Shown in pieces: positions 35,810 through 43,470 of a DNA stretch of 64,000 nt; the first letter of the stretch is position 1; every line of letters starts with the position of its first letter. Source of the stretch: Pelagovum pacificum (lineage in GTDB: Bacteria; Pseudomonadota; Alphaproteobacteria; Rhodobacterales; Rhodobacteraceae); assembly GCF_016134045.1 (NCBI RefSeq), contig NZ_CP065915.1, positions 2,480,001 to 2,544,000 on the forward strand. Direction: 5' to 3'. The position numbers were made by a program, and so were the translations under genes. Under the pieces are notes generated by a model. The model was not told the origin of the DNA, did no database searches, and saw only the letters and a program-made list of their open reading frames with translations.

Positions 35810-36381
35810 GAGCGGTGTTCGACATGTCCCAGCAGGTCGCCGCAGGCCTCGACCGCGCGGCCGCGCGGGTGCTGACGACCCTCACGCGACTGGTCTTCGC
35901 GCTGGTCCTGCTGGTCTATTACTGGAATTCGGGGCTGACGAAGCTCGGAGACGGCGTGCTCGGCCTCGTCAGGCCCTCGGTCGGGGCCTATGCGCAGATC
36001 TTTCCGCGCCGGATGGAGTCGGTCGGCTACGACATCTCCCAACTTGGCGCGGTCGACCATCTCGTCGTTCTGGCGGGCACCTGGGCGGAGCTGATCCTGC
36101 CGGCACTCATCGTGCTCGGCTGCCTCACGCGGCTTGCCGCGGTCGGGATGATCGGCTTCATCCTGGTGCAAAGCGCGACGGACATCTGGGGCCTCGGTGT
36201 CGGGGCGGAGGATGTCGGGCGGTGGTTCGACCGGACGGCGGGCGCGGCGATCCTCGACCAGCGGGCGTTCTGGATCGTCACGCTGCTCGTACCGGTGACG
36301 ATGGGGGGCGGTCCGCTGTCGCTGGACCGCCTCCTGTTCAGAAGTGGGCCTTCGGCTCGTCCGGCTTTCCGGCAGCAATAG
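35806..36381 (+). CDS. DoxX-family membrane protein of the bufferin operon
   Basis: A 191-residue inner-membrane protein with four hydrophobic segments. LVYYWNSGLTKLGDG and the periplasmic loop followed by LAGTWAELILPALIVLGCLTR match the DoxX/DoxD family. DoxX proteins are regular members of bufferin-like DUF692 operons, perhaps for redox supply or export. It starts within the bufC stop (ATGA). Its last 44 bases overlap the 3' end of the convergent membrane protein gene. Confidence 0.88.
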   Translation: MRAVFDMSQQVAAGLDRAAARVLTTLTRLVFALVLLVYYWNSGLTKLGDGVLGLVRPSVGAYAQIFPRRMESVGYDISQLGAVDHLVVLAGTWAELILPALIVLGCLTRLAAVGMIGFILVQSATDIWGLGVGAEDVGRWFDRTAGAAILDQRAFWIVTLLVPVTMGGGPLSLDRLLFRSGPSARPAFRQQ

Positions 36382-36706
36382 CCAGCAGACCGGCGAGCGC
36401 GGCGAAGCCGATCGGGAACATCGTGCCGACGTTGAAGCCGAACGCGCCGTAGAACAGCGCGGCGGAGGCAATCAGCAGCACCCCGCCCCAGAGCGCCCGC
36501 GCCTTGGCCATCGCACCGCCGGCAATCGCGAAGAGCGGCGCGAAGAAGGAGGCGAAGCGGATGAAATCCGGCCGGTCGAGCAGGCCGAAGACCTCGGCGA
36601 ACTCGGCGCTGCGTGCGGTAACCTCTGCGTAGCCGTAGCCGATCATCCCGACGACGATTCCGATCAGGCCGGCGATGAGGCCGAGGACAAGTGCGGCATT
36701 GCGCAT
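36338..36706 (-). CDS. Small integral membrane protein (hypothetical)
   Basis: A 122-residue protein with four hydrophobic helices: ALVLGLIAGLIGIVVGMIG, FASFFAPLFAIAGGAMA, LWGGVLLIASAALFYGAF and IGFAALAGLLAIAAG. No family signature is recognised. A ribosome site AAGGGAA precedes the ATG at 36706. Its 3' end overlaps the DoxX gene on the other strand, so the two transcripts are antisense over 44 bases. Confidence 0.65.
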   Translation of the reverse strand: MRNAALVLGLIAGLIGIVVGMIGYGYAEVTARSAEFAEVFGLLDRPDFIRFASFFAPLFAIAGGAMAKARALWGGVLLIASAALFYGAFGFNVGTMFPIGFAALAGLLAIAAGKPDEPKAHF

Positions 36707-36754
36707 GTGAAATTCCCTTCTTGATACGAACTGCAGATATGGGCGGGGTGGCCG

Positions 36755-37081
36755 CTATCCAATAACCGCCGCCCTGACGTCGCCCGTCCAGCCGAGAAAC
36801 CATTGCCCGTCGTGGCGGATGACGGGGCGTTTCATCAAGGTCGGGTTCTCGGCCAGCAGCTCCAGCGGATCGCGGGCGCGCTCCTCCTCGGACAGGCCGC
36901 GCCACGTCGCGGAGCTCCGGTTGACGAGTTTGGGCCCGAACGCGGCCTGCATCTCCGCCAGGACCGGGGTCGGCACGCCGTCCTTCCGGACGTCGATCAC
37001 CTGCGGGTCAAGCCCCGCCGCCCGGATCTCGCGCAGGGCCTTGCGGCACGTGTCGCATGTCGAGAGTGCATAGATTTCCAT
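36755..37081 (-). CDS. ArsC/Spx-family thioredoxin-fold protein
   Basis: A 108-residue arsenate-reductase-like protein. The active-site region STCDTCRKALREI contains CxxC in place of the single-Cys form, and the C-terminal LMKRPVIRHDGQWFLGW matches the family's cis-Pro segment. It resembles YffB/Spx-type proteins more than true arsenate reductases; no ars operon is nearby. The start is the ATG at 37081 behind GGAGC. Likely a glutathione- or thiol-dependent reductase. Confidence 0.85.
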   Translation of the reverse strand: MEIYALSTCDTCRKALREIRAAGLDPQVIDVRKDGVPTPVLAEMQAAFGPKLVNRSSATWRGLSEEERARDPLELLAENPTLMKRPVIRHDGQWFLGWTGDVRAAVIG

Positions 37082-37259
37082 CGCTGCTCCTTTTTTCGGC
37101 AGAAACCGGCGCGTGACGGACGCGCACGTCACCTGTCATTTGCGTTTTAAGCGCAGCTGTTAATTGTTGAAAGGAAGGCTGACGGACGACCGCCCTGTCG
37201 CGGGGCCGTAAAGACCTGCCCCGGCCGGAAGGCCATGAGAGTGACAAGGGAGACCCGTG

Positions 37260-37466
37260 ATGGCACTGGGAACCGTGAAGTGGTTCAACACCACCAAGGG
37301 CTATGGATTCATTGCACCCGACACCGGCGGCAAGGACGTGTTCGTGCACATCTCCGCCGTCGAGCAGGCCGGCCTGACCGGTCTCGCCGACAATCAGCAG
37401 ATCGAGTTCGATCTGATCGAAGGTCGGGACGGGCGGCAGATGGCGGGCAATCTCCGGAAGGTCTGA
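37260..37466 (+). CDS. cspA: Cold-shock domain protein
   Basis: A 68-residue single cold-shock domain that binds single-stranded RNA/DNA. RNP1 is KGYGFIAPD and RNP2 is VFVHISAV, both intact. ATG at 37260 is preceded by AAGGGAG; a GTG three bases earlier is in frame but less well spaced. The gene has a leader of more than 100 bases with no gene in it, as is usual for csp genes. Confidence 0.96.
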   Translation: MALGTVKWFNTTKGYGFIAPDTGGKDVFVHISAVEQAGLTGLADNQQIEFDLIEGRDGRQMAGNLRKV

Positions 37467-37503
37467 GCCGCAGCCGATGCTGGTGACCGGAGCCGCACGG
37501 CGT

Positions 37504-37794
37504 TCAGGATGCGTCGTCGCCGGAGAGCGTTTGCCAGTCCACTCCCATCGCCACGATGCAGGACCGCCCGGAGGCGTAGCTGGCGACCATGGTCCAGCCG
37601 CCCTGCGCGTCGGTCCAGATTTCCATCATCTGCTCGTGGTCGCGCAGGCCGATCGCCTCGCGCGTGGCGCGGAAATCGATGGTGAGGCGTGTCATCATCT
37701 CGGGCGTCGGCGCGCAGATAACCTCTGCGATCGTGCTCGGCTCCGCCGTTGCGGCGGAGGCAGCCATTGCGCCGAGGAGGATGACATGTCTCAT
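37504..37794 (-). CDS. Small exported protein of unknown function
   Basis: A 96-residue product with an N-terminal signal peptide (MRHVILLGAMAASAATA), then a compact domain with CAPTPEMMTRLTIDF, EIWTDAQGGWTMVASYASG and RSCIVAMGVDW; two cysteines could form a disulfide. Similar small secreted proteins are common in roseobacters and lack an assigned role. It is divergent from the cytosine deaminase-like gene. Confidence 0.65.
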   Translation of the reverse strand: MRHVILLGAMAASAATAEPSTIAEVICAPTPEMMTRLTIDFRATREAIGLRDHEQMMEIWTDAQGGWTMVASYASGRSCIVAMGVDWQTLSGDDAS

Positions 37795-37855
37795 GATGGA
37801 AGTGTAACAGCCACATGACGCCTGTAAATACTTTGTATATACATCGGAGGCTGGA

Positions 37856-38293
37856 ATGACAGATGCGGACTTCATCGACGGCGCGGTTGCGCAGGCGATG
37901 CGCGGCGCGGAGGAAGGCGGCGTTCCGGTCGGCGCGACGCTGCGCCATGGCGACCGGCTGGTGTCGGAGGGCCGCAACCGCCGGCAGCAGGAGGGCACGA
38001 TCATCCTGCATGGCGAGACCGACTGCCTGCGGCAGGCCGGCCTCTACGGCGCCTGGTCGGAGACGGAGATGTGCACCACCCTGTCGCCCTGCATGATGTG
38101 CGCCGGCACGCTGGTGCAGTTCCGGGTGCCACGGCTCGTGATCCTCGACGACGTCAATTTCGGTGGCAACGAGCAGTTCCTGCGCGAGCGCGGCGTGGAG
38201 GTCGAAGTCCGGCGGCACGACCGGATGATCTCGTTCTTCTCCGAATGGAAGGCCGCCCACCCCGAGATTTGGAACGGCGACATCGGGGTGTGA
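37856..38293 (+). CDS. Zinc-dependent cytosine/nucleoside deaminase, fungal Fcy1-like
   Basis: A 145-residue cytidine-deaminase-fold enzyme. The zinc site is His52 with catalytic Glu54 in LHGETDCL, and Cys79/Cys82 in TTLSPCMMCAG. Beyond the zinc site, EEGGVPVG near the N-terminus, DDVNFGGNEQFLRERGVEVEV and the C-terminal WNGDIG closely follow the yeast cytosine deaminase pattern as I remember it, unlike the amidohydrolase-type bacterial CodA. It probably deaminates cytosine or a related base. The upstream gap is AT-rich (TTTGTATATACAT) with GGAGG before the ATG. Confidence 0.85.
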   Translation: MTDADFIDGAVAQAMRGAEEGGVPVGATLRHGDRLVSEGRNRRQQEGTIILHGETDCLRQAGLYGAWSETEMCTTLSPCMMCAGTLVQFRVPRLVILDDVNFGGNEQFLRERGVEVEVRRHDRMISFFSEWKAAHPEIWNGDIGV

Positions 38294-38348
38294 TTGCCTC
38301 GCCGTTCGGCGAGTGGTATTCATAACCCGAAGGGAATGAGAGGCGCCC

Positions 38349-38921
38349 ATGGCACGGACGGCGGACGAGATCTTCGCGGAGGCGGAGCTCTGGCACGAGG
38401 AGGCCATCGCGCTGCGCGCGCGGCTGCTGGAAACCGGTCTGACGGAAGAGGTGAAGTGGCGGCAGGCCTGCTACACCTCGGGCGGCCACAACATCTGCAT
38501 CATCCAGCGGATGCAGGGGTTTTTGTCGCTGATGTTCTTCCGCGGCGCGCTGATGAAGGACCCCGAGGGCGTGCTGAAGAGCCAGGGCGAGAACAGCCGC
38601 TCGGTGCTGCGGATCGAGTTCACCTCGCTGGCCGAGATCGAGGCGGCAGAGTACCTTGCCGCCTACGTGGCCGAAGCGGTGCGCGTGGCGGAGGCCGGGC
38701 TGAAGGTCGCGCGCCCCGAGGAGCCTGACTATCCCGACGAACTGGTCGAGGCGCTCGACAGCGACGCGGAGCTGGCGGAGGCCTTCGCCGCGCTCACGCC
38801 GGGCCGGCGGCGGTACTACGTGATCCACTTTTCCGAGCCGAAGAAGAGCGAGACGCGCGTCGCGCGGATCGAGAAGCTGCGCGGGAAGATACTGGCCGGC
38901 AAGGGCGTGAACGAACGGTAG
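38349..38921 (+). CDS. YdeI/DUF1801-like protein
   Basis: A 190-residue cytoplasmic protein: EVKWRQACYTSGGHNICIIQRMQGFLSLMFFRGALM, then an Ala/Glu-rich helical region and the C-terminal PGRRRYYVIHFSEPKKSETRVARIEKLR block typical of YdeI/OmpD-associated proteins (the second 'bacteriocin-protection' helical motif). Role uncertain. Its TAG stop is formed by the GTAG end of the REP element that follows. Confidence 0.75.
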   Translation: MARTADEIFAEAELWHEEAIALRARLLETGLTEEVKWRQACYTSGGHNICIIQRMQGFLSLMFFRGALMKDPEGVLKSQGENSRSVLRIEFTSLAEIEAAEYLAAYVAEAVRVAEAGLKVARPEEPDYPDELVEALDSDAELAEAFAALTPGRRRYYVIHFSEPKKSETRVARIEKLRGKILAGKGVNER

Positions 38922-39006
38922 GGTGCGCGCTCGATGCGCACCCGGTGAGGCCATTCGCAGCGCGGTCGGTATGGTCGCCGGGGTGCGCATCGAGCGCGCA
39001 CCCTAC
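38918..39006. repeat. REP inverted pair (BIME) upstream of RAYT
   Basis: Two REP units face each other: 38918-38943 starting GTAGGGTGCGCGCTCGAT, and its perfect 26-base reverse complement at 38981-39006, separated by 37 bases. Each unit has the RAYT-type design: tetranucleotide GTAG and then a hairpin GGGTGCGC/GCGCACCC with a 7-base loop. The left GTAG supplies the stop codon of the preceding gene. Confidence 0.93.
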
Positions 39007-39041
39007 ACCGGTTGTTCAGGTTTTTCGTCGATACGGGGCCG

Positions 39042-39527
39042 ATGGCCCGTTACCTCCGCCCCCGCGTTCCCGGTGCGGCGATCTTCTTCACGGTCTGCCT
39101 CGCGGACCGCTCGTCCGACCTGCTGGTGCGGGAGATCGACCGGCTGCGCGACGCGGTCCGGCGGACACGGGCGGAGCGGCCCTTCGGGATCGAGGCCTGG
39201 GTCGTGATGCCCGATCACATGCATTGCGTCTGGCGGCTTCCGGAGGGCGATCGCGACTACCCCGTGCGATGGTCGGTCATCAAGCAACGTTTCTCGCGCG
39301 GGTTGCCCTTCACGCTGCGGCGGGCCAGCCACGCCCGGCGACGCGAACGCGGCATCTGGCAGCGCCGCTACTGGGAGCATCACGTGAGATCGGAGGCGGA
39401 ATTGTCTGCGATCGTCGACTATTGCCACGGCAACCCGGTGAAGCACGGGCTGGTCGCGCGGCCGGAGGACTGGCCCTATTCGTCGGTGCACCGGGAGGTG
39501 GAGGTGATTGATCGGGGCGATGGGTAG
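39042..39527 (+). CDS. REP-associated tyrosine transposase (RAYT)
   Basis: A 161-residue Y1/HUH nuclease of the IS200-like TnpA-REP branch. HUH motif VVMPDHMHCVW has His59 and His61; the catalytic Tyr is in DYCHGNPVKHGLV (Tyr127). Length matches solitary RAYTs, which are chromosomal single-copy genes that process REP sequences rather than moving themselves. REP pairs flank it on both sides. I prefer the ATG at 39042; an in-frame TTG at 39012 is possible. Its own TAG stop also lies in a GTAG followed by GGCGCGCG, a degenerate REP-like sequence. Confidence 0.93.
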   Translation: MARYLRPRVPGAAIFFTVCLADRSSDLLVREIDRLRDAVRRTRAERPFGIEAWVVMPDHMHCVWRLPEGDRDYPVRWSVIKQRFSRGLPFTLRRASHARRRERGIWQRRYWEHHVRSEAELSAIVDYCHGNPVKHGLVARPEDWPYSSVHREVEVIDRGDG

Positions 39528-39603
39528 GGCGCGCGCGGCGTGGGGTCTGAGGGTGTGTCACCTTGCGCAGCGCACGCACCGTCAGCCACGCCTGACGGCC
39601 ACT

Positions 39604-39674
39604 GTAGGGTGCGCGCTTGATGCGCACCCGTTGCGTTACCGCCCCGCAGGGTGCGCATCGAGCGCGCACCCTAC
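39604..39674. repeat. REP inverted pair (BIME) downstream of RAYT
   Basis: Units at 39604-39629 (GTAGGGTGCGCGCTTGAT start) and 39649-39674 (reverse orientation) are separated by 19 bases; they differ by one base in the loop (T versus C). The right-hand GTAG, read on the minus strand, provides the TAG stop of thyX. A further stem CCGTCAG/CTGACGG at 39579-39598 sits between the RAYT gene and this pair. Confidence 0.92.
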
Positions 39675-40579
39675 CCATCCAGCATGCTGCTGAACTCCCG
39701 CCATTCCCCCTTGCTCATGCCGCTTGTCTCCTGCGTCACCTCTTCCCCAGCGAGCATCCGCTTGACGCACTCCAGGCCGCGGGCGGAGAGGACCGCGCCG
39801 CCGAGGCGGTAATCCTCGAAGGCGGAATAGGCGAAGGGCACCCAATCCTTGACCATGGCGCAGATCGCCTCGGCATAGACGCGGATCTCGTATTGCGCGT
39901 GCGCGTCAGCGCGCAGGCGCAGGAAATGGAACAGGTTGTGGAGATCGACCTTCCAGTACCACTGCGTGTAGATATTGGCCGGCAGGTTCATCCGGGCGAG
40001 CTCGCGGGCGAGGCCCTGCTGGCCCTCGGTCGAGATCATCTCCTGGTAATGATCGTAGGCGCGGCCCGCGTCGGACTTCAGCCACTCGAGCACCCGCGCG
40101 GCCTCCTCGCCGGACAGCGCCTCGCCCCGGCCCTGGTTGTTGACCACCGACTGCGCGGCGAGCGCGTCGGGCTCGGGGATGTAGAACTCGCGGTCGAGGA
40201 TCGAGTAGCGGGCCGAGTATTCGTTCACGTTCGCCGTCCGGTGACGGATCCACTGGCGTGCGACGAAGACGGGCAGCTTCACGTGCAGCTTCAGTTCGCA
40301 CATCTCGAACGGGGTCGAGTGCCAGTGCCGCATGAGGTAGCGGATCAGCCCCTCGTCGTTGCTCACCGCCTTGGTCCCCCGCCCGTAGGACACCCGCGCC
40401 GCCTGGGTGATCGCGGCATCGTCGCCCATGTAGTCGACCACCCGCACGAAGCCGTGGTCGAGCACCGGAACGGCCTTGTAGAGATGCGCCTCCATCCCCT
40501 CGGAGACCGCCCGCAGCGTCTGGCGGGGCTGGCTGCGTAGCTCGTCGATCTCGGCCTGTTGCTCGGGCGTCAGGGTCAT
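39671..40579 (-). CDS. thyX: Flavin-dependent thymidylate synthase ThyX
   Basis: A 302-residue FAD/NADPH-dependent thymidylate synthase that methylates dUMP with methylenetetrahydrofolate. The diagnostic ThyX motif [15 protein letters not shown] is intact, with QWIR just before it, and the active-site Ser/Arg region [26 protein letters not shown] follows. Length is within the alphaproteobacterial range (longer than the 220-residue minimal form). Its stop codon overlaps the downstream REP. Confidence 0.97.
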   Translation of the reverse strand: MTLTPEQQAEIDELRSQPRQTLRAVSEGMEAHLYKAVPVLDHGFVRVVDYMGDDAAITQAARVSYGRGTKAVSNDEGLIRYLMRHWHSTPFEMCELKLHVKLPVFVARQWIRHRTANVNEYSARYSILDREFYIPEPDALAAQSVVNNQGRGEALSGEEAARVLEWLKSDAGRAYDHYQEMISTEGQQGLARELARMNLPANIYTQWYWKVDLHNLFHFLRLRADAHAQYEIRVYAEAICAMVKDWVPFAYSAFEDYRLGGAVLSARGLECVKRMLAGEEVTQETSGMSKGEWREFSSMLDG

Positions 40580-40786
40580 GGGATGCTCTCCTTGGGTCTG
40601 GCGGACGGGCGGATACTATATCTGGGCGGGCCGTCGGGGGAAGTGCGGAATCCCGTGGCATATCGGGAACATGCCCCCTGCCGCCTGACGGGGCGACCAC
40701 CGGCGCCGTTGACAGACGAGTCCCCCCTCGGCGACTTTGATCCCAAATGATCCGGGGCGCACCGGGCAAAACCAGAGAGCAGGCAC
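40580..40786 (+). promoter_or_regulatory. Intergenic region between thyX and surface lipoprotein gene
   Basis: A 207-base divergent gap. It contains a TTGACA hexamer at about 40709 followed after 17 bases by a weak CGACTT, a possible sigma-70 promoter for the lipoprotein operon, and the AT-rich ATACTATAT at about 40612 that may belong to the thyX promoter. No gene is evident. Confidence 0.35.
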
Positions 40787-41866
40787 ATGAAACAGTTTCT
40801 CCTTGCGGCGTCCGTGCTGGCGCTTCTTGCCGCTTGCGGCGACGGTCAGCCGTTCTTCGAAGAAGAAACGACTGACGATACAACCGGCGACGACGGCTCG
40901 ACTGATGGTTCAACGGACGACGGAAGTGACGAAGGGACCAATGGCATCCCATCGGCACAAACCCCCGCTTCCATGGACGTGCCCACTCCCGATTCTCGCA
41001 TCGTGCGCTTCGAACAAGAGAACGAAGACGGCGGCGGCATGCTGATCAGTCCGGTGGTTTATGACGAAGTCAACGATCGCTTCTTCGTCGACAACATGGC
41101 TTTCGACGGGAATAACGTCTACCAGCGCATCTTGGGAAGCCAGATGCCCTACTCAGTCTATGAAGCGTCGGCCACTGCGCCCGATGCCTTGACGGGTGAC
41201 GACATTCGCCAAGTTACCCCGTACAGCGCGATTGTCGGTGTAAGCAGGAACCGTTCGACCAATTCCGATGGGGAGTCCGTACCACGCACCGCGTTCGCAA
41301 TTGTCAGAACAGGCGGTTATGTGGATTACGGCTTCGGAGGCTTCGTTTATCAGCGCGAAGGTGCCTTTGAAGTGCCGACCACCGGTCAAGCGATTTACAC
41401 CGGAGACTATGGTGGCGTGCGAGTTTTCGAGGGTTCCTCCGGGCTAGAGTACGTCGATGGCAAAGCAGAAGTCCGGATCGATTTTGAAGACTTCAATCGC
41501 AACGAGGGCGTATATGCGCGCGTTTATGACCGGACTATCCTGAACCCCCGAAACGGGCAGCTGAACCTTCCGACCGTCGCCGTTCCGATCACCGTCGGTG
41601 ATGGTGGCTTCGACGAAAACGGCGAATACATGAACACAATGTCTTCGGTTTTCATCGACCCTGACACCGGTGAGCAAGCTGTGCTCGAAACCGGCAATCT
41701 GTATGCGATCATTGCGGGCGACGCCACGTCCGGCAACGGCGGGGAAATTGTTGGAGTCGTTACCCTCACCTCGGACGACCCAAGGACTGAATATTCCAGC
41801 TCGACGGAGACTTTCGAAACCGGGGGATTCATCGCTTACCGCGGCGCCGACAATTTTGACAATTAA
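40787..41866 (+). CDS. Putative surface lipoprotein with TbpB-like barrel, Slam substrate candidate
   Basis: A 359-residue lipoprotein: signal peptide with lipobox LLAAC (Cys17), a Asp/Thr/Ser-rich linker (residues about 24-52), then a beta-rich body. The C-terminal part, with GDYGGVRVFEGSSGLEYVDG, VRIDFEDFN and NGGEIVGVVTL then TFETGGFIAYRG, looks like the eight-stranded barrel of transferrin-binding-protein-like lipoproteins. A Slam-type translocator gene starts 22 bases downstream. Base composition is lower in GC than its neighbours (34 of 60 in 41221-41280 against 44 of 60 in 42661-42720), suggesting recent acquisition or fast evolution. The ligand is unknown. Confidence 0.75.
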   Translation: MKQFLLAASVLALLAACGDGQPFFEEETTDDTTGDDGSTDGSTDDGSDEGTNGIPSAQTPASMDVPTPDSRIVRFEQENEDGGGMLISPVVYDEVNDRFFVDNMAFDGNNVYQRILGSQMPYSVYEASATAPDALTGDDIRQVTPYSAIVGVSRNRSTNSDGESVPRTAFAIVRTGGYVDYGFGGFVYQREGAFEVPTTGQAIYTGDYGGVRVFEGSSGLEYVDGKAEVRIDFEDFNRNEGVYARVYDRTILNPRNGQLNLPTVAVPITVGDGGFDENGEYMNTMSSVFIDPDTGEQAVLETGNLYAIIAGDATSGNGGEIVGVVTLTSDDPRTEYSSSTETFETGGFIAYRGADNFDN

Positions 41867-41888
41867 TCGAGCTGGGAGCGGCTACCCG

Positions 41889-43232
41889 ATGTTTCGGACA
41901 CTGCTCATAAGCACCGCCTTCGTCTCATTTCTCGGGAGCGAGTTGATCGCCGAGCAAGTGGCGGTCGGACCTGATAGGCTTCGGGCCCTCGGTGTTGCAG
42001 CACTTGAGCAAGGCGATCCGGTGACGGCTGGCTATGCTGCAAACGCCCTTATCGAACGCGACCCGACGGACGTGCCTGCCCTCATCCTCCGGGCCGAGAC
42101 GGCCGTGACGATGGGCGACTTCGACACCGCCTACACTGCGGCGACGTCCGCCTGGCGCAATGCGGACGTGCCGGTCGCGAAGTTCGCCTCCGCACGGCTG
42201 GCCGCCCTGGCGATGGCCGGTCAGCAGCGCCACACATGGGCGCAGTTCTGGCTGCGGCGTGCGCGCCAGACCGCGCCCGACGACCTCACGCGGCAGATGA
42301 TCGCCGAGGATTACGAATACGTCCGCCGGCAGAACCCCCTCTCCTTCACGCTCGATTTCAACGCCTCGCCGACCGACAACGTCAACAACGGGTCCGAGAA
42401 GGACACGCTGACGCTTCCGGGCCTGCCCTTCGTCTTCGCCCTCACGGGTGATGCGCGGGCGTTGCCGGGGACGGAATATTCCGCCGGACTCGCGCTGCGC
42501 TATCGTATCCGCGAGACGCCGCGCAGCGTGACGTGGCTCGAGTCCACCGTCTTCGGGCGGACCTACACGCTCTCGGACGACGCGCTCGACATCAAGCCGG
42601 ACGCAAAGGGCGCCGATTATGCCGAGACGCAGCTGTCCTTCGGGATCGGCCACCTCTGGTCGCCGGACGGCGGTCCGGACCCGTGGCGCTTTTCCGCGTC
42701 GTTCGGGCGCTTCTGGTACGCCGGCGAGCCATGGTCGGACTTCCGGCGCGTGCAGGTGAGCCGCGGCGTGACCTTGTCGGACAGCGATGCGCTCGATTTC
42801 GGGCTGACGCTGGAGCACCACGTCAATGCCGAGGTCGCCGACAGCGACGCCTACGGGCTGACCGCCGAGTGGCGGCACCGGTTCGACGATGTCGGGACGC
42901 TGACCCTTGGCGCCGGCGGGCGCCGGGTCGATGCGGACGGGTTCGACCGCGCCTACGATGCGGTCTCTGTCGAGGCGAGCTGGCAGGTCTCCGATCGCGG
43001 GCCGCTGGTGTCCTACGAGATCGAGCAGCGGGCCTTCGACACGTCGTTCTACCTCTTCGACCGGAGGGTCGACACGCGCTACACCGCCCGCGTGGAAGTG
43101 CCGGTGCCGCAAGTGGAGCTTTACGGCTTCCGCCCGGTCTTCAACGTCGAGCATTCGCGGCAGCTGAGCAATGTGAACCGTTTCGATACAGAGACGACTG
43201 GGGCCGGGATTTCCATTCGCTCGGCGTTCTGA
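41889..43232 (+). CDS. Slam-type (surface lipoprotein assembly modulator) outer-membrane protein
   Basis: A 447-residue exported protein. After a signal peptide (about residues 1-22) comes a helical TPR-like region (about 25-150; LGVAALEQGDPVTAGYAANALIERDP and two further repeats). From about residue 155 it is a beta-barrel with alternating aromatic strands, opening with LDFNASPTDNVNNGS and ending in a terminal Phe (SIRSAF), the outer-membrane insertion signal. This TPR-plus-DUF560 barrel layout is that of Slam, which moves lipoproteins to the cell surface. The adjacent upstream lipoprotein is its probable cargo. Confidence 0.85.
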   Translation: MFRTLLISTAFVSFLGSELIAEQVAVGPDRLRALGVAALEQGDPVTAGYAANALIERDPTDVPALILRAETAVTMGDFDTAYTAATSAWRNADVPVAKFASARLAALAMAGQQRHTWAQFWLRRARQTAPDDLTRQMIAEDYEYVRRQNPLSFTLDFNASPTDNVNNGSEKDTLTLPGLPFVFALTGDARALPGTEYSAGLALRYRIRETPRSVTWLESTVFGRTYTLSDDALDIKPDAKGADYAETQLSFGIGHLWSPDGGPDPWRFSASFGRFWYAGEPWSDFRRVQVSRGVTLSDSDALDFGLTLEHHVNAEVADSDAYGLTAEWRHRFDDVGTLTLGAGGRRVDADGFDRAYDAVSVEASWQVSDRGPLVSYEIEQRAFDTSFYLFDRRVDTRYTARVEVPVPQVELYGFRPVFNVEHSRQLSNVNRFDTETTGAGISIRSAF

Positions 43233-43278
43233 GGCTTTGGCTCGGTGCTGGGTTATTTTGCTGTAGCCCCTCACCCTG

Positions 43279-43301
43279 CCCTCTCCCCCGGGGGGAGAGG
43301 G
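43279..43301 (+). terminator. GC-rich palindrome after the Slam gene
   Basis: CCCTCTCCCCC pairs perfectly with GGGGGAGAGGG around a single G, 46 bases after the Slam stop. Palindromes of this type recur in many proteobacterial genomes, so it could be a dispersed repeat acting as a transcription end; there is no U-tract. Confidence 0.5.
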
Positions 43302-43342
43302 TTCGTGTTGCGCGGGCTGAAGATCGGCACACCGGGCCAACC

Positions 43343-43368
43343 GTAGGGTGCGCCCTTGGTGCGCACCC
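43343..43368 (+). repeat. Solitary REP element
   Basis: GTAGGGTGCGC-CCTTGGT-GCGCACCC: the GTAG tetranucleotide and the same GGGTGCGC/GCGCACCC arms as the REP units around the RAYT gene 4 kb away, with a different 7-base loop. It stands alone between the Slam and glyoxalase genes. Confidence 0.85.
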
Positions 43369-43470
43369 CCACGCGGCACCCCACCTTTTCCACCCCTGAT
43401 CCTCCGAACGGCTGGTCCGCGCGGCAATCGGTGCTAGGGTCCCGCCCGAGACATACGACAGGAGGAAGAG

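Noticed and set aside
36755..37081. True arsenate reductase (arsenic resistance)
   Set aside because: No ars operon is nearby and the CxxC active-site form fits YffB/Spx-like proteins better.
38918..39674. CRISPR array or insertion sequence at the repeats around the RAYT
   Set aside because: The repeats are inverted pairs with REP design, not regularly spaced direct repeats, and no target-site duplication or complete IS boundary is visible.
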